From Chamaelirium japonicum (lineage: Eukaryota > Streptophyta > Magnoliopsida > Liliales > Melanthiaceae), in assembly GCA_947650365.1 (NCBI GenBank), contig OX393553.1, positions 38,981,449 through 39,045,448 on the forward strand: a DNA stretch of 64,000 nucleotides, given 5' to 3'. Of this stretch, positions 10,555-22,600 are shown piece after piece. Made by a program: the position numbers and the translations under genes. Every line of letters starts with the position of its first letter. The first letter of the stretch is position 1. The notes under the pieces are model-generated. The model did no database searches and had not been told where the DNA came from. It was given only the letters and a program-made list of their open reading frames with translations.

Positions 10555-11285
10555 TCTTTACCGACGGACATTTTTATCACCGTCGGTAATAATACACTTT
10601 TTACCGACGGTGACAATAATATCCGTCGGTATTATAACTTCAATTTTTTAAATTTTTTTTGCATATTTATTACCGACGGTCAAATAGTATTCGTCGGTAC
10701 AATTATTTATACCGACGGTACATATATGTACCGTCAGTAATATACTTTATACCGACGGCTTCATAAAGACCGTCGGTAAAATGTCATGACGGAACTCAGC
10801 GTAAAAACCAAGTCTCTGGAAAAAATAGAACCCTGAGTTTCGTCGGAGATTGTTACCGACGGACTTTATATTTCCGTCGGTATAAATATTTATACCGACG
10901 GAGATTATATGGCCGTCGGTACGATACCGACGGTAATTAAATATCCGTCGGTAAAATTGTCCCGACGAAACTCAGGGTAAAAACCGAGCCTCTGGAAAAA
11001 AATGGAACCCTGAGTTTCGTCGGCGGTTTTTACCGACGGACTAAATATTTCCGTCGGCATAACTAATTATACCGACGGAAATTATATGTCCGTCGGTACA
11101 ATACCGACGGTAATTAAATATCCGTCGGTAAAATTGTCCCGACGAAACTCAGGGTGAAAACCCGAGCCTCTGGAAAAAATGGAACCCTGAGTTTCGTCGC
11201 TGATTTGTACCGACGGACATTATTATACCGTCGGTATAAAGTAATTATACCGACGGAAATTATAGTTCCGTCGGTAAAAACTCCT
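10555..11285 (+). promoter_or_regulatory. CACTA left subterminal repeats
   Basis: More than twenty copies of taccgacgg or its complement ccgtcggta occur in both orientations. Three hairpins are superimposed about 177 bp apart (near 10,788, 10,963 and 11,141), with arms cgacgaaactcagggt and accctgagtttcgtcg. In En/Spm the equivalent repeats bind TnpA, which brings the two ends together and controls the promoter; the same role is inferred here. Confidence 0.8.
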
Positions 11286-11545
11286 TACTTATCCACCACA
11301 GCCTGCACCCTTTTCTTTTTGTGTTTCGACTCCGGCGCGCGCCCCTCTCTCAATCTCTCTCTCTCTCTCATCGACCCGACCCCCCGGCGACCCCGTCCCC
11401 CTCCGGCAGCCCCGCGATCCCCTCCGGCCACCCATCCCCCTCCCGGCCACCCATCCCCCTCCCGACCTCCGCCCCTCCCCGGCCTCCCGGCCCTCTCTCT
11501 CTCTCCCCGGCCTCCTCCCCCCCTCCCCGGCCTCCCTAGCAGCCT

Positions 11546-11582
<37 letters not shown>

Positions 11583-11729
11583 CACCTGTCTCTCTCTCTC
11601 TCGATCTAAACCCCCCCTCCGGCCGGCCACCCATCCCCTCCCTTGCACCTCCGGCCACCCCTCCGCTTTCTCGCGCCACCGACTACGACACCCATCCTCC
11701 TCCTTCTCGAGGCCTGCCGACCATCGCTG
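11286..11729 (+). other. Probable 5' UTR exon and leader of the CACTA genes
   Basis: The sequence is C-rich with CT microsatellites and has no long frame of its own. It ends in the strong splice donor CGCTG|GTGAGC at 11,729/11,730. A fitting acceptor, tatagccag, ends at 12,743, eleven bases before the transposase ATG. The same donor could in principle also join the acceptor tttcag at 17,927 before the second gene, as in En/Spm, where one primary transcript gives both proteins. The transcription start is not determined. Confidence 0.5.
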
Positions 11730-11759
11730 GTGAGCTCCTCCTCCTCCTCCCTTTCCCCC

Positions 11760-12000
11760 TTCGGTTAATTTGTGGTAATATATTGTGGTAATTTTTATTT
11801 AGGTAAAATCACAGGAATTAAATATAGTGTGGTATTGTGGTAATATATTGTGGTAATTTATTTAGGTAATATATTGTGGTAATTTTTATTAGGTAATTTA
11901 TTGTGGTAATTTTTATCTTGTGGTAATATATTATGATTTACAACAATACCATAATTTGTGGTAATATATTTGTGGTAATATATTGTGGTTAATTCCCTCA
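11760..12000 (+). repeat. tgtggtaat low-complexity repeat inside CACTA
   Basis: The unit ttgtggtaatatattgtgg recurs several times. Related repeats (gtggtaatatttgataa) lie near the other end of the transposon at about 25,960-26,090. The function is unknown. The stretch falls in the proposed first intron. Confidence 0.7.
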
Positions 12001-12014
12001 TTTGGTAATTTTTA

Positions 12015-12229
12015 CACTGTTTTAAAACTCGCCGAGTCGACTCGAAACTCGGCCGAGTTAACTCGACTCGGCTGAGTTTCGATCCGACTCGGTCCAAAAC
12101 TCGAGTTTCGATCCGACTCGGCTGAGTTTCGATCCGACTCGAGTTTTGTCGGGTTTTAGCCGAGTTGTCGTGTCTACTCGACTCATTAAGGTTTCGAGTC
12201 GAGTCGAGTTTTCATGTTTTAAAACATTG
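12015..12229. mobile_element. Small MITE nested in the CACTA element
   Basis: The ends cactgttttaaaac (12,015) and gttttaaaacattg (to 12,229) form an inverted repeat. attttta flanks both sides (12,008-12,014 and 12,230-12,236). The interior is made of CGAGTCGACTCG-like motifs, so it folds on itself. The 215-bp length fits a MITE; a 7-bp duplication does not decide the superfamily. Confidence 0.6.
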
Positions 12230-12753
12230 ATTTTTATCCTATCAAAACTGAATTGAATGGGGGGCAAAATGTAGTTTTTAGACTAGGGTGAGCGTCGGTT
12301 TTGTCGGTCGGTTTCGGTGTGGGTTTTGTCGGTTATATTTTTTTCGGTTTACGAAAAATCAAGATCGAAACCGAAACCGAAATGGTCGGTTTTTGTCGGT
12401 TCGGTGTGATATGAGGTATGCTAAAGCCATAAATCTACTCGAGCGATAGAGAGAACCGTCAGACCCCAAGTGTTTACTTGATGAGGCTCCCTGACTTGTT
12501 GACTTACTGTCGCATAACTTTGGTGCTATGCCTAGCATTCGAACTATCAGCAGTTCAAATGCTGGCCAGCAACCCTAGGTTTACTATGTGACTAGTCTAC
12601 TCATCATAATACACTCATCCATTAGGGATGTGGATGGCCTGTAGAAGTTTTGGTTCGGTGTTCCATACCCAGGAACCGAAACCGAAATTGTGCGGAGTCT
12701 TATAACATTGTTTGAAATTATATGTCAGGTGTTGTATAGCCAGATAGACGAAG

Positions 12754-15700
12754 ATGTCTTCGATCGATAAGAGTTGGATGCGTAATTCGAATCGCATGAG
12801 CCAAGAGTACAGAGAAGGAGTCAGGAAATTTCTGGATTTTGCATTTGAGCGTCTTGCACCGCTTGATGGAAAAATTGTGTGTCCCTGTATAGACTGCGGA
12901 AGGGTGATTAGGAAGGTTCGAGAGGAATGTGAGGTTGATCTGGTAATGCGTGGCATTGACGTTACCTATACCCGTTGGTTCTCGCACGGTGAGGAGCTAG
13001 ATGCAGTCCCCATGGCAGCTCACGGTGAAACTTCAAACACAGTGATCGCTGATGATAATATTAATACAGACGATGACGATGACATGCAGGGTATGATACA
13101 TGATTTGCAAGGTGGAATAGGCACGGAAACACCGTCAGGTGATCAGCCCAATATCGAAGCGGACAAGTTCTACAGATTGCTTAAAGATGCCGAACAACCT
13201 CTATACCCGGGGTGTGAGAAGTTTTCAAAACTCTCTTTCACTGTAAAGCTTCTTCATTTGAAGTGCCTCAATGGTTGGAGTAATAAGTCATTTAATATGT
13301 TGGTAGAGTTGCTGAAAGAGGCTTTTCCTATGGGTGAGACAGTACCGAAATCATTCTACGAGGCGAAGAAGACAATTAAAGATCTCGGTTTGGGTTATGA
13401 GAAAATTGATGCATGCGTGAACGATTGTATGTTGTACCGGAAAGAGTACGAACATGCGCGGTCATGCCACATATGCGGAGCAACGAGATATAAAGAGACG
13501 GATGCCGAGTCTAGTACCAGTCGAAGGAAGAAAAATGTATCTGCAAAGGTTCTCCTATACTTCCCGCTCAGGGACAGGCTTCAGAGGTTGTTTATGTCAT
13601 CGAAGACTGCTGAGCACATGAGGTGGCATGCACGAGAACGTACAGATGACGGGATTATGAGACATCCGGCCGACTCTCTGACGTGGAAAGATTTTGATCA
13701 TACATATCCTGAATTCGCATGTGAAGTTCGCAACGTCAGGTTAGGGCTTGCTAGCGATGGCTTCAATCCCTTTGGGAATATGAGTGTGTCGTACAGCATT
13801 TGGCCAGTTGTCCTAGTTCCATACAATTTGCCTCCCTGGATGTGCTTAAAAAAGCCATACACAATGCTCTCCTTGCTCATTCCCGGACCCAGGTCGCCTG
13901 GTAATGATATTGACGTTTACTTGCAGCCGTTGATTGAGGAGTTGAACGAGTTATGGGAAGTTGGGGCCGATACGTATGATGCCTCGTTGCGCCAGAATTT
14001 TCGGATGCATGCGGCACTTCTATGGACCATCAACGATTTTCCTGCATATGCCAACTTATCCGGGTGGAGTACTAAAGGAAAATTGGCGTGCCCTACATGC
14101 AATAAGGAGACAGATTCATTACGATTGAAGAACGGAGGCAAGTTCTGTTATATGGGCCATCGAAGATTCCTTGTTGACGGCCATAAGTGGAGGCAGAACA
14201 AAAGAGCTTTCAACGGCAAGAAGGAACTTGCAAAGGCCCCGGAGCAGCTTTCGGGGGTAGAAGTCTTGTGCGAATTGGATCAGCTTGATGCCGTGACACT
14301 TGGAAAAGGTAAAAAGAAGAGAACGCATGAAGATTCTACGCGTGAGCATAACTGGAAGAAGAAGAGTATTTTCTTTAAACTACCGTACTGGAGCAGCCTA
14401 CTCTTGCGGCATAACTTGGATGTCATGCATATTGAGAAAAATGTGTGTGACAACATTATAGGAACACTGCTGAATCTCGACGGTAAGACGAAGGATAATC
14501 TTAAATCTCGTCTCGATCTTAAGGAGTTGGGCATCCGAAAATCACTTCATCCCCAAGAGATTGGGGATAAGTATGTGTTGCCAGTTGCATGCTACACCAT
14601 GAGCTCACAGCAAAAGGCAGCCTTATGTGCATTCCTACGGTCTGTGAAAACGCCAGACGGTTATTCTTCGAATATCGCACGATGCGTGCAAGAGAACGGC
14701 CGGAAGTTGTCTGGATTAAAGAGCCACGATTGTCATGTTCTTATGCAGCGATTGTTATCTCTTGCTATACGTGGGAATTTAACCGAAGAGGTGTCCGGTC
14801 CGTTAATTGAGCTCAGCACTTTTTTCAGACAGTTGTGCTCGAAGGTACTTAGAGTGGACCAACTTGAACAGATGGAGAGGGATATTGCGCTCACATTGTG
14901 CAAGTTAGAGATGATATTTCCACCTTCATTCTTTGATGTCATGGTGCATTTGACCGTTCACTTGGCAAATGAGGCCAAACTCGGCGGCCCAGTTCATTAC
15001 CGGTGGATGTATTTTATCGAGAGGTAATCGTCTCGTCTCATTCGCACAATGTATTTGATCGTTCTTGATATATTCATACAAATATTTTTTTCTCAAATTA
15101 GGTACTTGCGAACATTGAAATCATATGTTCGTAATAAAAGTCGTCCGGAGGGATCAATTGCTGAAGGATACCTAGCAGAAGAATGTTTAACATTCTGCTC
15201 AAGATACCTACATGGTATAGACACGCGATTCAATCAACTTGAGCGGAACTATGACGGTGGTCCAATAGACTTCGATGGGGGTCTGTCTATATTTGCCGAA
15301 ATGGGTAGACCTGTAGGAGGAGGCAAAACCCGTCGATTGTCTGTAGATGAGATTCAACAGGCACATATGTATGTGTTGCGCCAATGTGATGAAGTGTGGC
15401 CATTCATTGAGTAAGCATTTTACGATCATTTACTCATTCTTTCAGTCCATTCATTAAGTATATGTGCTAATTATAATCTAATTCATAACCGGTAAAACAG
15501 GAAGCATAAAGCCATCATTAATAATCGGGGTATTCGAAATGCTCCCCAAATTCATGATCGTGAATTCCCATCGTGGTTCGAGAAACACGTAAGTATTCAC
15601 ATCATTACTGAATTTCATTGACATCCATTACCGAACAATAATTATGTGTTCATATCATGAATGTCGTGTGGTTATTATAGGCACAGGAGCTGCACGACAA

Positions 15701-16355
15701 CCACGATCCGCTGATGAATGAGGATCTCTGGCGCTTATCTTGTAGTCCTTTGCAAGACGCAATATCGTACGATGGTTATATCGTGAACGGTTATAGATTT
15801 CGGACGAAAGATAGTGAAAAATCACGAAGAACCCAAAATAGTGGGGTTGTCGTCAACGGTGAGCAAGAAGAATTAGAAAATATCGACTTCTACGGCGTCC
15901 TCAACGAAATTCTCGAGATTAAATTCCTTGGCCAAAATCGGATCGTATTATTCAAATGCGATTGGTATGATGTTAATAATCGCGGGACTGGTTATAATGT
16001 CGATAAATACGGTTTTATCAGCATCAACACTGCCAAGAGATTGAATACCCAATATGAAGATCCATTCATTCTTGCCTCTCAAGCGCAACAGATATTTTAT
16101 GCACCGGATAATACCTCTCCAGGTTGGCAAATTGTAGTCAGGTCACCACCCAGAGATTTTTACGACATGGGAGACAAGGATGCGGGGGTCGTCGATGATG
16201 ATTTGGATGCATACCAGAATGATGAGATAATCATTGTCGACGCAGTGCACGACGAAAATGAAGATGTCGACAATATAAACTGGACAGCGAATGCAGATCA
16301 AATAATAGAAGAGGGAAGCGATGAGAGTGACAGAGATGAGACAGAAAATGACTAG
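12754..16355 (+). CDS. CACTA transposase, TNP2/TnpD type (4 exons, 1113 aa)
   Basis: This is the catalytic transposase that cuts and reinserts the CACTA element. Exons are 12,754-15,023, 15,102-15,410, 15,501-15,588 and 15,681-16,355. All introns are GT-AG (gtaatc...attag, gtaagc...acag, gtaagt...atag) and the coding length of 3342 nt keeps one frame. Residues 1-90 match the transposase-associated zinc-binding domain (CPCIDCGRV, then YTRWFSHGEE). The TNP2 core follows, with CHICGATRYKE, DGFNPFGNMS, WPVVLVPYNLPPW and PCTCNKE-like cysteine motifs (ACPTCNKET). DUF4218 comes next (GLKSHDCHVLMQRLL and PVHYRWMYFIER, continuing in exon 2). Exon 4 carries the DUF4216 region (FYGVLNEILEI, VLFKCDWYDV) and an acidic tail. 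No internal stop or frameshift is seen. The start is the first Met fitting the family (MSSIDKSWM). Expression is probably driven from the CT-rich leader at 11,286-11,729. Confidence 0.9.
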
Positions 16356-16452
16356 ACCGTATGTAAATCAAATTGTTTCATATTTAAATCATACTATTTC
16401 CACGATTCATATGTAAATCATACCGTTTCATATGTAAATCATACCGTTTCAC

Positions 16453-17760
16453 CGATTTACGATCCGACCGATTCACCGATTTAGAGTCTAAGAGTTGGAA
16501 AATCATAAGTTAGCGTGTTTCGGATATGAAATAGGTTTCGATTCGATCGGATCGTCATCGGATCGGCATCCGATAATTCGAAGTTGGAATTATTTCGTAT
16601 TTCGGACTTGCGAGCGGGTTCTAATTGGATATTTGACCAATTTACGCTCCGATTCACCGATTTAGAGTCTAAGTGTTGGAAAATCATAAGTTAGCGTGTT
16701 TCGGATATGAAATAGGTTTGGATTCGATCCGATCATCATCGGATCGGCATCCGATAATTCGAAGTTGGATTTATTCCGTATTTCGGACTTGCGAGCGGGT
16801 TCTAATTGGATATTTGACCAATTTACGCTCCGATTCACCGGTTTAGAGTCTAAGTGTTGGAAAATCATAAGTTAGCATGTTTCGGATATGAAATAGGTTT
16901 GGATTCGATCCGATCGTCATCGGATCGGCATCCGGTAATTCGAAGTTGGAATTATTCCGTATTTCGGACTTGCGAGCGGGTTCTAATTGGATATTTGACC
17001 AATTTACGCTCCGATTCACCGATTTAGAGTCTAAGTGTTGGAAAATCATAAGTTAGCGTGTTTCGGATATGAAATAGGTTTGGATTCGATCCGATCGTCA
17101 TCGGATCGGCATCCGATAATTCGAAGTTGGATTTATTCCGTATTTCGGACTTGCGAGCGGGTTCTAATTGGATATTTGACCAATTTACGCTCCGATTCAC
17201 CGGTTTAGAGTCTAAGTGTTGGAAAATCATAAGTTAGCGTGTTTCGGATATGAAATAGGTTTGGATTCGATCCGATCGTCATCGGATCGGCATCCGGTAA
17301 TTCGAAGTTGGAATTATTCCGTATTTCGGACTTGCGAGCGGGTTCTAATTGGATATTTGACCAATTTACGCTCCGATTCACCGGTTTAGAGTCTAAGTGT
17401 TGGAAAATCATAAGTTAGCGTGTTTCGGATATGAAATAGGTTTGGATTCGATCCGATCGTCATCGGATCGGCATCCGGTAATTCGATGTTGGAATTATTC
17501 CGTATTTCGGACTTGCGAGCGGGTTCTAATTGGATATTTGACCAATTTACGCTCCGATTCACCGATTTAGAGTCTAAGTGTTGGAAAATCATAAGTTAGC
17601 GTGTTTCGGATATAAAATAGGTTTGGATTCGATCCGATCGTCATCGGATCGGCATCCGATAATTCGAACTTGGAATTATATTCCGTATTTCGGACTTCCG
17701 AGCGGGTTCTAATTGGATATTTGACCACTTTACGATCCGATTAACCGATTTAGAGTCTAA
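16453..17760 (-). repeat. 181-bp satellite array, left arm (about 7 copies)
   Basis: Head-to-tail units of 181 bp run in the orientation opposite to the array at 19,690-25,690. Unit marks on the plus strand are tttagagtctaagtgttgg and cggatcggcatccg. Most units here are of the A type, with the palindrome GATCCGAT-GACG-ATCGGATC intact. The array lies between the transposase stop and the second gene, followed by AT-rich tttcatatgtaaatca repeats to 17,927. Repeated 68-codon frames are a by-product of the unit, since 181 is not a multiple of three. Confidence 0.93.
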
Positions 17761-17927
17761 CTGTTTCATATTGTTTCATATTGTTTCATATTGCGAGCGG
17801 GTTCATATTGTTTTATATTGTTTCATATGTAAATCATACTATTTCATATATAAATCAAACTGTTTCATATTGTTTCATATGTAAATCTTAAATCTTACTG
17901 TTTCATATGTAAATTAAATTGTTTCAG

Positions 17928-19627
17928 ATGGCATCACGGTCATATGTTCGTAGAGGCAGAGGCAGAGGCAGGGGTGGGGTAGCTCAGAGCGCTCCGGCTG
18001 CCACCCCAGGGTCCGAGGCTGAGCCGTCCGGATCTGGTAGTGCTGTTCCTCTCTCCACACCAGCTCCTGCTGTGGTCACAGCCTCCGGAGCTTTGAGCAG
18101 TGCTCAGCACTCGGCTGCAGCGTCTACGCCCACAGGTAATGTTTAGATCTAAAGTTTTATACATGTTGTAAATACTTCTTCAGTACTGATGTATATTTTA
18201 TTTGCAGGGTCGACCAGGTACGTAGGCGACCGGGGCGTGACGACGGCCCGGCGCTTGTCGGCCTTACGCGAGCCGCTGTCCCTACAGTGGAGCGGCCATA
18301 CCTTTGTGGGCGAGAACGCTTCTGACGCCGCCACGTGGGTCGGCATGATAGTACGGGAGGAGAGGAATGCCCCGATTGTGGGGTTAAGGGGGTGGAAGAA
18401 CATTGATGCATCCTATAAGGAGAGGATGTATCAGCAGTTTTTGGTACGTTAGTTTCATTAAAGCATTTTAGAATAATATCGTACTTCTTTATAATTTGAT
18501 TTGATAAAATGACTTGTTTCTAAATTGATTTTACAGGAGAAATTTAAATGGGAGAACATGGAAACCGACACCCATCGGGAGGACTTGTGGAAGACGATGG
18601 GTGAGCGGTACAGGGATTACCGTCACGAGCTCTACAAGCTCTACGGTTACTTGGTCGGCCAGCCGGCTGAGGAGGTACAGGCTGCGGCTGGGACGAGAGA
18701 CGCGCCACCGCTATACATTCTACAGTTTTTGGTCGCTCACTGGGCCACCCCTAACTTTCAGGTATAATTATAATTTTGTTGATTCGTACTTGTTTTAATG
18801 TTATACTAAAAATTTGTATTGATGTTTCAAAATTTAATCGATTGCACAGAATAAATCTGCTATAGGCAAGCAGAATAGAAGTGCCTCGACGACACCTGCT
18901 CCAGTGAAGGGGAGGACCTCCATGCCCCAGCTTGCCCAGCAGCTGGTAAATGATACAAACATTGTTATTATTTAAAGCTCTATACATGTTATATTAACTC
19001 GTCTATTTATTTTATATGTCCAACAGACACAGTCCTTGGGCCACGAGCCTAATAGGATTGACCTTTTTGAGGCCTCTAGGAGGCGGCGTATCGATGGGGC
19101 ATTTCTGGACGACAGGGTTGCCTCGCAAGTGGTAAGTAATTAAATTACTGTTAATATATTCTTATACATATGCCATAAAATATCATTGAATATCATTGGT
19201 TGTTTTTATATAGGAGAGGATGCGACTTATGGTGACCCCGTCGGGCGAGGCCGGCTCCTCCTCCAGCTCAGTATCTGTCGACTCAGCGATGGATACTGTG
19301 CTGAGACCTGCCACGCACGGCCGTGTCCTCTGTACGGGCCTTGGAGTCACGCCCTCCTCCTACTTTGGACGAGAGGGTATGCGCTCGAGGGCACGGGACA
19401 CCCAGACCGGTGCTATCACTCAGCTGCAGTCTGCGCTAGACGCGGAGCGAGAGCAGAGGCAGGCCCTCGAGCAGAGGATAGAGGCGAAGCGAGAGCAGAG
19501 GCAGGCCCTCGAGCAGAGGGTTGAGGCGGAGAAGAAGGCCCTCGATGAGGAAAGAGAAGCTCGCAGGGAACTGGAGCGTAAATTTAATGAATTCATAAGC
19601 CGGTCTAGCGGTGGCTCATCCTCATGA
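17928..19627 (+). CDS. CACTA second protein, Ptta/En-Spm (TnpA-like) type (6 exons, 427 aa)
   Basis: This is likely the accessory DNA-binding protein of the transposon, the counterpart of TnpA that binds subterminal repeats. Exons are 17,928-18,135, 18,208-18,443, 18,537-18,761, 18,850-18,945, 19,027-19,131 and 19,214-19,627. All introns have GT-AG ends, and the 1284-nt coding sequence stays in one frame. The N-terminus is basic and Gly/Arg-rich (MASRSYVRRGRGRGRGG), then Ala/Ser/Pro-rich. Exons 2-5 carry the plant transposase (Ptta/En/Spm) domain: GWKNIDASYKERMYQQF, KFKWENM, the LFEASRRRR segment and DDRVASQVVERM. The last exon encodes a coiled coil with two near-identical Glu/Arg/Gln repeats (EREQRQALEQR), probably for dimerisation. 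The start follows an acceptor-like tttcag, so a 5' UTR intron is likely. A second donor (atcag|gtactt) lies just after the stop. Confidence 0.87.
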
Positions 19628-19689
19628 TCAGGTACTTACTAATCTTTATAATATTAGCAAAAAATATGAATCTTACTAATTTGAGTTTT

Positions 19690-22600
19690 GATCATATTAT
19701 CACACTTATGATTTTCCAACACTTAGACTATAAATCGGTAAATCGAATCGTAAATGGTCACTCTCTCTCTCATGGTAATGATGTAGCCTCTGTTTTTCTT
19801 TTAAATACGGAATAATTCCAAGTTCGAATTACCGGATGCCGATCCGATGACGATCGGATCGAATCCAAACCTATTTCATATCCGAAACACGCTAACTTAT
19901 GATTTTCCAACACTTAGACTCTAAACCGGTGAATCGGAGCGTAAATTGGTCAAATATCCAATTAGAACCCGCTCGCAAGTCCGAAATACGGAATAATTCC
20001 AACATCGAATTACCGGATGCCGATCCGATGACGATCGGATCGAATCCAAACCTATTTCATATCCGAAACACGCTAACTTATGATTTTCCAACACTTAGAC
20101 TCTAAACCGGTGAATCGGAGCGTAAATTGGTCAAATATCCAATTAGAACCCGCTCGCAAGTCCGAAATACGGAATAATTCCAACATCGAATTACCGGATG
20201 CCGATCCGATGACGATCGGATCGAATCCAAACCTATTTCATATCCGAAACACGCTATTTATGATTTTCCAACACTTAGACTCTAAACTGGTGAATCAGAG
20301 CGTAAATTGGTCAAATATCCAATTAGAACCCGCTCGCAAGTCCGAAATACGGAATAATTCCAACTTCGAATTACCGGATGCCGATCCGATGACGATCGGA
20401 TCGAATCCAAACCTATTTCATATCCGAAACACGCTAACTTATGATTTTCCAACACTTAGACTCTAAACCGGTGAATCGGAGCGTAAATTGGTCAAATATC
20501 CAATTAGAACCCGCTCGCAAGTCCGAAATACGGAATAAATCCAACTTCGAATTATCGGATGCCGATCCGATGATGATCGGATCGAATCCAAACCTATTTC
20601 ATATCCGAAACACGCTAACTTATGATTTTCCAACACTTAGACTCTAAATCGGTGAATCGAAGCGTAAATTGGTCAAATATCCAATTAGAACCCGCTCGCA
20701 AGTCCGAAATACGGAATAATTCCAAGTTCGAATTATCGGATGCCGAGCCGATGACGATCCGATCGAATCCAAACCTAGTTTATATCCGAAACACGCTAAC
20801 TTATGATTTTCCAACACTTAGACTCTAAATCGGTGAATCGGAGCGTAAATTGGTCAAATATCCAATTAGAACCCGCTCGCAAGTCCGAAATACGGAATAA
20901 TTCCAAGTTCGAATTATCAGATGCCGAGCCGATGACGATCCGATCGAATCCAAACCTATTTTATATCCGAAACACGCTAACTTATGATTTTCCAACACTT
21001 AGACTCTAAATCGGTGAATCGGAGCGTAAATTGGTCAAATATCCAATTAGAACCCGCTCGCAAGTCCGAAATACGGAATAATTCCAAGTTTGAATTATCG
21101 GATGCCGAGCCGATGACGATCCGATCGAATCCAAACCTATTTTATATCCGAAACACGCTAACTTATGATTTTCCAACACTTAGACTCTAAATCGGTGAAT
21201 CGGAGCGTAAATTGGTCAAATATCCAATTAGAACCCGCTCGCAAGTCCGAAATACGGAATAATTCCAACTTCGAATTACCGGATGCCGATCCGATGACGA
21301 TCGGATCGAATCCAAACCTATTTCATATTCGAAACACGCTAACTTATGATTTTCCAACACTTAGACTCTAAATCGGTGAATCGGAGCGTAAATTGGTCAA
21401 ATATCCAATTAGAACCCACTCGCAAGTCCGAAATACGGAATAATTCCAAGTTCGAATTATCGGATGCCGAGCCGATGACGATCCGATCGAATCCAAACCT
21501 ATTTTATATCCGAAACACGCTAACTTATGATTTTCCAACACTTAGACTCTAAATCGGTGAATCGGAGCGTAAATTGGTCAAATATCCAATTAGAACCCGC
21601 TCGCAAGTCCGAAATACGGAATAATTCCAACTTCGAATTACCGGATGCCGATCCGATGACGATCGGATCGAATCCAAACCTATTTCATATCCGAAACACG
21701 CTAACTTATGATTTTCCAACACTTAGACTCTAAATCGGTGAATCGGAGCGTAAATTGGTCAAATATCCAATTAGAACCCACTCGCAAGTCCGAAATACGA
21801 AATAATTCCAAGTTCGAATTATCGGATGCCGAGCCGATGACGATCCGATCGAATCCAAACCTATTTTATATCCGAAAACTTATGATTTTCCAACACTTAG
21901 ACTCTAAATCGGTGAATCGGAGCGTAAATTGGTCAAATATCCAATTAGAACCCACTCGCAAGTCCGAAATTCGGAATAATTCCAAGTTCGAATTATCGAA
22001 TGCCGATCCGATGACGATCCGATCGAATCCAAACCTATTTTATATCCGAAACACGCTAACTTATGATTTTCCAACACTTAGACTCTAAATCGGTGAATCG
22101 GAGCGTAAATTGGTCAAATATCCAATTAGAACCCGCTCGCAAGTCCGAAATACAGAATAATTCCAAGTTCGAATTATCGGATGCCGAGCCGATGACGATC
22201 CGATCGAATCCAAACCTATTTTATATCCGAAACACGCTAACTTATGATTTTCCAACACTTAGACTCTAAATCGGTGAATCGGAGCGTAAATTGGTCAAAT
22301 ATCCAATTAGAACCCGCTCGCAAGTCCGAAATACGGAATAATTCCAAGTTCGAATTATCGGATGCCGAGCCGATGACGATCCAATCGAATCCAAACCTAT
22401 TTTATATCCAAAACACGCTAACTTATGATTTTCCAACACTTAGACTCTAAATCGATGAATCGGAGCGTAAATTGGTCAAATATCCAATTAGAACCCGCTC
22501 GCAAGTCCGAAATACGGAATAATTCCAAGTTCGAATTATCGGATGCCGAGCCGATGACGATCCGATCGAATCCAAACCTATTTTATATCCGAAACACGCT

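Noticed and set aside
12277-12430. hAT-like start tagggtgagcgtcgg followed by cggtttcgg words
   Set aside because: Only a left end is visible; no matching right end or target duplication, so it was not listed as an element.
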